Positions 1 through 8,248 of a stretch of 64,000 nucleotides of DNA are shown one piece after another (the stretch's first letter is position 1; the number at the start of each line of letters is the position of its first letter). The DNA lies in contig JAYXKI010000005.1 of NCBI GenBank assembly GCA_037892935.1, forward strand, positions 124,001-188,000. The letters are read 5' to 3'. The translations under genes were made by a program, and so were the position numbers. The notes under the pieces were generated by a model that saw nothing but the letters and a program-made list of their open reading frames with translations, did not search any database and was not told the DNA's origin. Origin of the DNA: Phlebopus portentosus (taxonomy: Eukaryota > Basidiomycota > Agaricomycetes > Boletales > Boletinellaceae).

Positions 1-1279
1 TCGTCGTTGCGCATCGAGACGTGGCAAGATCATTCTCAACTTCAACGAAGATCTTGGACGAAGGGACTCGACCTGCTTTCAACTCGTCCCCGGTGTTTCG
101 CAAAACTCGTAATCCGGATGAAGGCTGGAAGTTGGGTGATGGGCTGCGAACGACAACAGAGCTTGGTGCACGTTGGAAGGAAGACGAGAAGGCTGGGTGG
201 AAAACGCTGAATCTGGATGAGATGGAAAAGCCGTGAGTGATAGATGATCTGGTTTTTCGTACTCAGTAGCTCGAGATATTCATCTTGAAGACTGATATAC
301 AAGATGCTGACTTCGGCCATCATCCCTCGGCCTATTGCGTTTGTGACAACGCTCTCGGATGCAGGCGTGCCCAACCTCGCTCCTTTCAGGTGAGAACTTG
401 GTCATTCTCTGCCCTCTGGGTCCTTCTAACGTAGCCATGCAGTTATTTCTCTTTAGTGAGCTTCTCTCCAGTTTATATTATCTCCGTGGTTCTTAATTCA
501 AAGACCCCAGGTTGCTCACAACCCTCCTTTGTTGAGCGTATCTTTCGTACTTCCCTCCAACAGACCAAAAGATACGCGAGAAAACATCAAGGCTACCAGT
601 GAATTCACAGTCAATATTATCAGCGAGCCGTTCGTCTCCTCATTACGTCTCGCCGGTCTGCCTAAGCTTAACCGATTTACTGGTTTCTTTTTATGTGTAG
701 ATTCGTGGAAGCTGCCAATTCGACCTCGATTGAAGCTCCAGCTGAGATTGACGAATGGGCCGTTAGTGGTCTCACACCAGTACCTAGTGTATGTCCCTAA
801 AGCTTTCTTTTCTTTCTGCTCGCGTTGGGTTGACAAACCAACTCGCAGGAAGTTGTCAAACCGCCCCGTGTACGGGAGAGCGCTGTTAGCTTTGAATGCA
901 AGGTGAATCTCTCAATAAATTCCTTTTTTTAAATTGATCTCATTCTTATGTCTTGCAGCTCTACCACTTCTTAAATATCACACCGACGCACGCCATTGGC
1001 TCCTCTTCTCCATCTGATCTAATTTCACCTCCGGATGCAACGCATTCAATCGTTTTTGGTAGGATTCACCGCGCACATATTCGTCATTCTGTTCTCTCCC
1101 AGGACGGACTAAGTGTAGACGCCGCAGCACTTCGGGCCGTCTCGCGCTTAGGTGGAACGTCTTATGCGCGGATCGGCGAAGGATTCGATTTGGACAGGCC
1201 AAGTTGGAGGAAGTATGAGGACATCGTGAGAAAACTTTCTGAAGCAAAGAGAGAGAAAGGTAGTAAAAGTGACGCATAA
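1..1279 (+). CDS. Flavin reductase-like (FMN-binding split-barrel) protein, 5' partial
   Basis: Probably an FMN-dependent flavoprotein of the flavin-reductase-like family (DIM6/NTAB type). The frame is open to the left edge, so the start codon is outside the window. Exons by hand-splicing: up to 231, 304-389, 443-455, 511-629, 701-788, 849-902, 959-1279. Together they read through the motifs IIPRPIAFVTTLSDAGVPNL, SVSFVLPSNRPKDTRENI and GRIHRAHI, and finish with RLGGTSYARIGEGFDLDRPS. These are the FMN-binding loop region and the C-terminal signature of fungal members. The third exon is only 13 nt (S-Y-F-S-L across the junction). Substrate and pathway cannot be told from sequence. Family assignment is confident; the exact physiological role is not. 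Confidence 0.85.
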
Positions 1280-1757
1280 TGCTTTCAGTTAGCTCCTAGA
1301 AGAGAGAGTTTCCGATTCAACTGATCAGAGGTTCATGCGGGGTAATCCAATTGACGCAGTCATGCCCCCCGAGCTGCGCCGTGTGCATTTCTCTTACGTT
1401 GTGACAAGTGTGCTAAGAACGGCATAAAGCAAATGATTTCCGGCTTCACGAGTCTAAAGCAAGCTCAAAAGTCAAGCTACTTGGCTTTACGCTACATTGT
1501 TTTATGTTTGCTTGTTTCTTGTCTGCTATTTCTGCGCAAGCCAACCAAATTCATGCAATCGGGCGATGGGGTCCTCTAATGTCTGAAACATGATTGCGTC
1601 CAATGTCGTTGACCAGCTCTCGTAGCTCGTATTTGTGGCGCGCAGGCAAGTGAACCGCCTCAAATGCAAATTTATTATTGCGCTTTGCTTTTTCACTTTT
1701 GTTTTTGCAGAGAGAAGTTTGCACTGGAAATCTCCTCTGTGGCCAAAATAATTTGAC
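1280..1757. other. Intergenic, nothing coding seen
   Basis: About 480 nt between the flavin-reductase-like gene and the next plus-strand gene. The open frames here are short and have no protein-like composition. A TATA-like site lies at its right end and is listed separately. Confidence 0.6.
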
Positions 1758-1758
1758 A

Positions 1759-1767
1759 TATAAAAAA
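1759..1767 (+). promoter_or_regulatory. TATA-like box upstream of orphan 115-aa gene
   Basis: TATAAAAAA lies about 80 nt upstream of the ATG at 1843, a usual distance for a fungal TATA element. It suggests that the small orphan gene downstream is transcribed and possibly inducible. Based on motif and spacing only. Confidence 0.5.
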
Positions 1768-1842
1768 GGGGATCCTGTCAGGTCCTTTTCATTCACTGCG
1801 AATCCAAGAAGAATCAGATACAACCAAAAGAGCAAAACGATA

Positions 1843-2344
1843 ATGACGGGTTGGAAGAAAGTCTCAGGTCAAGCCAGTTTGACTGGCAAGTTAAGGGGAT
1901 GTGAGTCGGACTACAAGAACCTCAAGATTAGTGAGTAATCTCCTTCGACGTTGTCCAGAACGATGTCCATTCTTCGGCCTAGAAACTGGTAACTAATGCT
2001 TTTTTTCTGCGTCCTCTGCAGACTTGGACGCATATCGGCCCCGTGCAGGATTTGATCTTTGGTATAAGGATGATGGATCAGTCGTCAGTGAGTACTTCGT
2101 CACTCTCATATCTGACTCTTCTTGGCGATACTAAAACACCCATCGATCAGTCACGACTGGGACGCCTTCCGACTCGATTAATCCCAACAACAAAGAGCTA
2201 GCGCGCTTCGTTCTGAAGGGCAACAGCAAGGTTGACAATTCCGGCTGGAAGAGGCTCAATTCGTGTGTGATGGAGAAGAGCGAAGACAGCGATAAGGAAG
2301 ATCCGGACTGGCATATTAAGAAGAGGCCGACAAGCCAGCGTTAA
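1843..2344 (+). CDS. Orphan small protein, 115 aa
   Basis: Three exons (1843-1930, 2022-2087, 2151-2344) splice in frame with good GT-AG introns. The product is a 115-aa protein beginning MTGWKKVSGQASLTGKL and ending with a charged tail (HIKKRPTSQR). There is no signal peptide, membrane segment or metal-binding motif. It is polar, rich in Lys, Asp and Ser, with several hydrophobic/aromatic strand-like patches such as GFDLWYKDDGSVV, so a small beta-rich cytosolic fold is possible. I do not recognise the family. A TATA-like box sits at 1759 and an AATAAA-type motif lies just after the stop (about 2387), so expression is plausible. Gene existence is moderately confident; no function can be assigned. 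Confidence 0.6.
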
Positions 2345-3027
2345 CCTCTAGAGAAACTTGTCACTTTTGTATTTAAGAACTTCTCAATAAAAGATGAATA
2401 ATTCGAAAATCCACATTAATCACCGTCCTCGTTCTTAGTGATTCAAAGTGAAAATGTTTCAATTCTTCCAACTTTCCTCATCTAGTAATTGACAGAGAGA
2501 CTGAAGAAAACCGAAGATCCAGCTAGAGCGTGCTTCAGTCTGAGTGTTATGAGGTGCAAACAACGCCCGCTTGATGTTTGAATAAGGCTCGTACAAGTTA
2601 TAAAAAGTTTTTCTAACAGCTTTTGGTGAATATAGACCACATTCTGTACCCATAAAAATATCAAGTTACTCGCAGCCATAACATGGATGATTGAATGAAC
2701 ATGTTGCAGTGTTCAATAAATGCGTCTTGCAAAGTAGGCGAATGTGCAGATCAAGCAGCTTATGGTGATGTCCTGACTTTTTAACTTGGAGTGTCAATTA
2801 TAGAATTTCCCCAAGGTTATATCCTTCAATGAGTGTCTACAAGGGCCCGTACGTCGATTCCACGAATTTAAAGAGCAGGACGATGGAAGATGAAAGGAAA
2901 GGAGACGATTTGACTTGTCCAATCATGTAAGAGGTGTTACGTTACATAATTTGATCACGGACCTTGCTGAATAAACACTCAACAGTCAACTTTTTCCTGT
3001 TCCCTGTTCGTTGTCCACGACCGCGTC
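2345..3027. other. Intergenic, no gene supported
   Basis: About 680 nt between the orphan gene and MIA40. Overlapping minus-strand frames at 2459-2679 have no recognisable protein, no splice support and no paralog in the window, so I leave them out. Confidence 0.5.
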
Positions 3028-3906
3028 ATGTTCTCTTCAACTTTGAGAAACTCGATACGGCGATCTTGTAGGCCGCAACGTACAGTCATATCGGCTTCAT
3101 GTGCGCGTCGAGCGTATTTATCGACAGGGACGCGAGTTCCGAAAGGGTCTGGACGGAATATGTGGATTCCAGTCGCGGTTGGGACGCTGACGTTTTCGGC
3201 CGCCTTACTGCTCAATAACGCAGTACGATTAGATTCGGAAGAGGGTCCGTTTAATTTTGAACCACTCTCCTTCGCTGTTCCTGTACTGACGTAAATGAAA
3301 GGCATGAAGCCAAATTCGAAGCCAAAAGCAAAAAAGTCTAAGCAGCAAGCGTCAGACACCGAGTCATCTTCCAAGCAGCCTGAAGAGCTATTACGGGCAA
3401 AGGAGGAAGAAGCAAAAGCTGAAAATTCTAATGTCCGTGCTGGTTCCGAAGGTGAAGCAGGTGAAGCAGAGGGTACAGAAGAAGCCGGATCGAACGGGGG
3501 AGCGTTCAACCCCGAAACAGGTGAAATCAACTGGGACTGTCCATGTCTCGGCGGGATGGCCTATGGCCCCTGTGGACCAGAATTTCGCGAAGCGTTCTCA
3601 TGCTTCGTCTTCAGCGAGGAGGAACCGAAAGGAATAAACTGCGTGGAGAAGTTCAAGGCTATGCAGGATTGCTTCCGTAAACACCCCGAGGTGTATGGAG
3701 AAGGTGCGCAGAGTATTTTTCTACATAATACACGGAGCGTGTTTCTTATGATTTTGCGCGTAGAAATCATGTCCGATGATGACGACGAAGACAATGATGG
3801 TGACTCGCCATCTGGCACCGACTCTCCGACTCTTAAAGGTGAACCTCTGCCAGATTCAGGCCCGGTTGCTGTTCCACCACCAGGGATCGTTTCGCCATCC
3901 CAATAA
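3028..3906 (+). CDS. MIA40: Mitochondrial intermembrane-space import and assembly protein Mia40
   Basis: Oxidoreductase of the mitochondrial disulfide relay. It receives twin-cysteine precursors in the intermembrane space, oxidises them, and passes electrons to Erv1. Three exons (3028-3244, 3302-3703, 3764-3906) give 253 aa. Order of elements: a basic presequence (residues about 1-40), a single membrane anchor ([17 protein letters not shown]), a long Glu/Ala/Lys-rich linker, then the conserved core. The core carries the redox CPC motif ([15 protein letters not shown]) and the twin CX9C pair ([12 protein letters not shown] ... [17 protein letters not shown]). The tail is acidic and Pro-rich. 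The membrane-anchored N terminus matches fungal rather than animal Mia40. The last intron is exactly 60 nt with no in-frame stop, so its retention would add 20 residues. Confidence 0.95.
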
Positions 3907-4160
3907 CCTCCTTATCCTTCGTCGAAATATAGAGACGCCTTTTTAGCGGGTGTCCCGTATCTTAATTGCCCTTTTTGCATGAACTTTCTTATTCGAGTCT
4001 CTATTGCTTTCGAGCATTAAAAGCACTGCTCAGTCGCTTCACATTCTTCGATCCTCACACGTACGATATACTGAACCATCCATCCGCAATAGCTAATGTA
4101 TTCCGTAACTTAATGTACACGCACACGATGTGCAGCCTAACCAATTGGAGCCTTTCACTC
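3907..4160. other. Short convergent spacer between MIA40 and the minus-strand gene
   Basis: About 250 nt between two convergent stop codons. Its only open frame (near 3966) has no support as a gene. Confidence 0.5.
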
Positions 4161-5218
4161 TTATTCATCATCACTCCCAAATTCCATGTTCTGGACTTTC
4201 CGCGCTCTTTTGACAGGAGGTGCCTTTGTTTTCGCTTTGGCTGGAACCGATACTTCTAAGGAGATATGAGCATTTGCGTACACAAGATCAGAAGTAAAGC
4301 ATAGATACCAGGTGTTTTCTCTTTTACCGGTCTTCGGGGCGGGCTTCTTTGTCTCTCTGTCTTAGCCGGGGTCTTCGAGACTCTTGGACGTGAAGGCGGA
4401 GGGGATACCGACGTTTTCCTGCTTTCTTCAGACGAACAGGTTGCAAAGTGAGAACGGCAGCCAATAGATGTTATTGAAAACCTTACCCTTTGATTGGGGA
4501 GATGACTCCCGATGTCGACGTTGGGGTCTGTGAGAAGGGGCCGGTACACTGGTGATAGTTTGGAATGCGGGTGGATTTAACCTGCATTTCCGCTTCTGGG
4601 CATTAAGGCCAAGCTAATGGAGACAACTGCGAGTTAATAAGAAATGCTGATAATAGACGAGTAGAGGTGGCACCTCAAAGAACTCGTTGGTTACGAAGAT
4701 GATTGCTTCTTGAGTGAGCAGTTCTGTTAGCGGAATTGAAAGTGGCTTCGTGCCATTCGGATCAAACACTATCTTCATAGATAAAAAAAAATGAGAACGA
4801 GACAGATAGACATACATACAAAAAAAATGAAGAATGGCTAGCCTACCGTACTTTCAAGTCCGATCCGGGGCTCACGCCCGTCATTCCGCTAACGAACAGC
4901 TCGCCCTGCATCACCGACTTCGTTACGTTGTCCGCAAACGCTTCAAGTAGCTCTGAGGATACATTCTTTCCCTGTCTAATGTCGCATTTTCTGTGTCCAT
5001 CTGCAAGAGAAAAACGTACGCACCACAAACGCATCCACGTCCTTCTCTTCCCACCTACCCTTCCACCACCTTCCAACATCTGCAAGACCGAGGTAAACTT
5101 GCCACCCAGGAACAACTACGTCAAACTCAATTCGCGAAAGGAGCACGAAGCGATGAGACGCCTGGTAGATGACTTGAATGAGGTCATCCAACGGACCAAA
5201 CGCGTCGAAGATGCTCAT
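4161..5218 (-). CDS. Putative XRCC4-superfamily (PAXX/XLF-like) protein
   Basis: Six minus-strand exons splice cleanly in frame: 5218-5024, 4971-4852, 4772-4674, 4613-4487, 4425-4309, 4255-4161. The product is about 250 aa. The N-terminal half is a beta-rich head: hydrophobic strands (WQVYLGLADVGRWW), then a helix (SSELLEAFADNVTKSVM), then strands (QGELFVSGMTG, KIVFDPNGTKPLSIPL) and a short helix. The C-terminal half is a basic, Ser/Pro/Lys-rich tail ending KRARKVQNMEFGSDDE. This order (strand with D-x-x-x-W, helix, strand pair, short helix, basic tail with a terminal aromatic-acidic motif) resembles the XRCC4/XLF/PAXX non-homologous end-joining family and its Ku-binding tail. That is pattern recognition without an alignment. 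The N terminus is uncertain: an in-frame stop lies just upstream of 5218 and an extra first exon is possible. The gene is well supported; the function is tentative. Confidence 0.45.
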
Positions 5219-5640
5219 GCTCAATTTTCACAGTCCCTTTTTGACTGTAGTCCAATGCAATGTATGAAGCTATCTGAGATATTATCGACGTAGAGATCGT
5301 TTAGAGGGATGCATCTCACCGAGATCAGTGGTGGTGGTTGTAAAGGTTAGACGGCCGAATCCGATACAAACAAATAACTACAGCAGGTGTGTAATCGCAC
5401 TCACTAACCGAACTCAGGCTGTCCTATTCGCCACTTTACGACTTGCCGACACAGAGCATCAAAGACATTCTTCTTCTTCTTGACAATAGTCGCTTTCATT
5501 CAATGACTCTCTTTCTACCTGTCGTATCCGGACGGACTTAGCACGCAAGAGAGCTTATGGAAAGACAAGACAGTCAACATGCATTCTTATACCGTATTTT
5601 GCGCTGCTATCTATGTGTCGGCATTTCCATACTTCGCACA
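5219..5640. other. Spacer, possibly holding a first exon or promoter of the minus-strand gene
   Basis: About 420 nt between the 5' end of the XRCC4-like gene model and the stop of the next minus-strand gene. A short frame starting with ATG (minus strand, near 5310) could be a leader exon, but I could not splice it convincingly. Confidence 0.35.
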
Positions 5641-6053
5641 TCACTTTCCCTTCGGCTTCGACAATGGCTTTCTTTCCCGATCCTTAGGTACGAGGTCCTT
5701 CTCATAGATCCAGGAGTCTAGGTGATTTTGTAAATCCTGTTTGAATTCATCAAAGGGCCAATTTCGTCTTGCGTGCCTTTTCCCATTGGCTCCCGGGTTG
5801 AATGTATAGTCAACGAGGAGACCCCTTCCTTCCCTGTTGAAACTGACTTTGGAGATGAAGATGCAGGAACCATCCTTACTTTCCGCAACTGGAACATGCG
5901 ATGAGAAATGGCAACTCAAGTGAGGAAAACCGAAAAAAAGGCCATACCCATTGTGTTCTCCATCGTCTTGGCTTCGTTAGTATTGTCCTCGGACCAGTTC
6001 TTGATGGCTTCGGACACCTTCCTGTATCGTTCCCAATCTTGTTCAGTTCTCAT
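5641..6053 (-). CDS. Orphan small protein, copy A of a tandem pair
   Basis: Two exons (6053-5948 and 5888-5641) with a 59-nt intron encode 117 aa. The N-terminal exon is a charged amphipathic helix (MRTEQDWERYRKVSEAIKNW). The second exon has beta-like strands (SCIFISKVSFNREGRGLLVD), a Trp/Phe-containing helix (FDEFKQDLQNHLDSWI) and a Lys-rich tail. There is no signal peptide, membrane segment or recognised domain. A minus-strand TATA-like box lies about 75 nt upstream (6131-6124). A diverged second copy of gene and promoter lies immediately upstream at 6712-7101. Conservation of LLVDYTF and the helix between copies supports real coding sequence. Function unknown. Confidence 0.6.
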
Positions 6054-6123
6054 GGCGTATGTAGATCTTTGTAGCAACCCCTTCCCGGATTTCTTTGTTG
6101 TGAATTTTAACGTTTTCTATCTC

Positions 6124-6131
6124 TTTTTATA
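6124..6131 (-). promoter_or_regulatory. TATA-like box of orphan copy A
   Basis: The minus strand reads TATAAAAA from 6131 to 6124, about 75 nt upstream of the ATG at 6053. The matching place upstream of copy B has lost this motif, which fits copy B being inactive. Confidence 0.5.
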
Positions 6132-6275
6132 AAAAAATGTACTTTGCATTGCTATTCGAAAGGACAAAAACATCTGAAAGGGACTGGGATATTGGTGTAT
6201 CCAATCCGAGCTAGAATGGGTGCAACTTTGCAGGGGCAACAGACTCACTAGATGCAAAACGAGCCACATGGCACA

Positions 6276-6291
6276 GTTTAGTGCACTAAAC
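6276..6291. repeat. 16-nt perfect palindrome
   Basis: GTTTAGTGCACTAAAC reads the same on both strands. It lies between the two orphan copies. It may be a binding site for a dimeric regulator or chance. Confidence 0.4.
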
Positions 6292-6711
6292 CAGGCAGTG
6301 AGCTTTGCGGACGCAATGTTCGTTACTTAGTCCCCTGGCAACGATGAAATGCAATTCTGGAGCGTATTGAGCAAATTTTGGACATGTGTAAGAGGCAGAA
6401 ACAATGTAAACTCATCCACATGTCATCGGCCACTGCTAAGATAGGCAAATTAAATTGCTTGAATGCGCTCATCGAGTCTGACGAAAAACAAACCGGAACA
6501 TGGTCTTCATTGAAGGTGCGCATGGTGGCATTATTCGGTTTCCCCTTGGTGAATCTCATTCTTCTTGTCGCATCCAACCTGACGCAAGTGTGCTATAGAC
6601 AGTCAACGTGACATAAGAATGAATCAATATTCTTATGTTTGGCATCACTGCTATCCGCATCACAGCATTTCTGTACTTTGCACATCACTCTTTCGACGTC
6701 AACAATGATGT

Positions 6712-7101
6712 CTATTTGGATGGCTCGGGCAGGTTGTCCTTCCAATCGTTGATCCAGAGGTCAAGACAACTCTGTAAATCCCGCTTGAAGTTCCTTCGTC
6801 TAACTAACCTGCCCACAGTAGTTTTCTTCCCGTCTTCCACTGGATGGAATGTATAATCAACGAGGAGTTCCCTTCCACTCCTTCTGAACTTGACACTGCT
6901 AATGCTAATGCTAAACCCATTTTCATCCTGAGCAGCTGGAAATGCAATGTCAATTCAAGCGAGGCAAACCTCATCAAAGAAAGACAGTCATACCAAGTAA
7001 ATTCGCAATTGCATTGATGTCGTCGGTATTGTTCTCGGTGAGTCCCTTGATTCTTTTGGACAGCTTCTGTATCGTTCGTGATCTTGTTGAGTTCTTGTCA
7101 C
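6712..7101 (-). pseudogene. Decayed tandem copy B of the orphan small gene
   Basis: The minus strand aligns with copy A (5641-6053) over both exons, the intron and the upstream region. The second exon is intact in frame: it encodes SSVKFRRSGRELLVDYTFHP and ends LPEPSK before TAG at 6712-6714. The first exon is broken. The position of the ATG is GTG (CAC at 7099-7101 on the plus strand), there is a 3-nt insertion just after it, and one base is missing near 7050, which shifts the frame. No other ATG lies in the correct frame between the upstream stop and the helix-coding part. The TATA element of copy A is not conserved. The strongest reading is a recently inactivated tandem duplicate. A non-ATG start together with an unseen splice site is the less likely alternative. 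Confidence 0.6.
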
Positions 7102-8248
7102 GGTGTATGTAGGTATCTGAAGTAGCTTCCCCCCTGAACTACATTGCTGAAATTCCAACACATCAACGGTTGACTTTGCATTTCCGGTTCAAAGGAGAAC
7201 CAAATTACCTGGAAGGGTTTGGGATACTGGTGTAGCCAATTTGAGCTAAAATTAGCACAATTTTGCTGCAGCAATCTAGATATTCTCATCTGTGTTCCAG
7301 CGAGAGCCATCAAGCAAAGTTGTGTAATGCATCGCATGCAGGTCAGTGGAACAATGAGAAGAACACCTTCAGCTCAGAGCTCAAGTTGTCGGGTTCTTCC
7401 TGTCGGGCTCTTCCGAGAGGGATACTTTCCCACGGACGGTTGTGTGCTCAATGACACTGCTCATCTCATCAGTACTGGCATGATGTCCTTACTGATGGTC
7501 GCAGTTAGCATCGCCGTGCTTCATCTCGTCCACTCAACCTCTTCTGAAAGTCCGGCTTGATCGAGCACTCTCTACTCATGGAGAATGCAATTAGAGATCA
7601 AGGCCGTGAATTAAAGCTATTTACAAGTACGCCGCGATTCTGTTTAAATTGTTTGTAATCTATGCCTTCACTGTCATGACCAACTATTATTAAACCAAAA
7701 TACTCTCCAGCGTATGTCCCACCCAGGAGACTGAGAGAACATACCAGAACGTGAATTTTGAGTGTTTAGCTTCTGTTACGGGGAAGAAGCGATATGCTTC
7801 CGCGAACCTGCTAGGCCCGTGTGCATGTCGCCCCAAGCGATCGCATTGGCTTCACTTTCCATAGGTATTTTTTTTTTGCTTCCGGTCCGGCTTTTGGGGA
7901 TTACCCGAATAGATCCACCTACCGGATGCTACAACGATCTGTAAGTTACTTTCTTTTTGTCCTACTGCTTTTGACGCAGGAAAATAACAAAATCGATTCT
8001 CGTGAGAAGTAAAGAAGTTTGGATACCTAATGTAGCAGCGGAAAGACCGACGTCCCATACTTCCTGGCTTCACTCCTTGCATGACCGTGCTTCTTTGGCT
8101 CATTCCGCGCAAGCGCTCAGAAATCTCCGACTTCTGAGGCACGACTTGTTCTTCTGGCATACTTAAAGCGTCCGCAACGTCTACTTTTCCTAGGCCATCT
8201 GCGCTATCCCTTGCCCTGGCATCAAACCAAACAACTTCTGATTCACCG
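7102..8248. other. Intergenic between orphan pair and GMC cluster
   Basis: About 1.1 kb. The part next to copy B (to about 7280) resembles the upstream region of copy A, showing that the duplication included the promoter. The rest has only short, unconvincing frames. Confidence 0.5.

Noticed and set aside
2459..2679. Minus-strand open frames near 2.5 kb
   Set aside because: Two overlapping frames with no domain, splice partner or paralog; composition does not look coding.
4928..5293. Plus-strand open frame that looks protein-like (RLVDDLNEVIQRTKRVEDAHAQ)
   Set aside because: It is antisense to the first two exons of the minus-strand XRCC4-like gene, which splices consistently over six exons. 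The plus-strand frame has no continuation.
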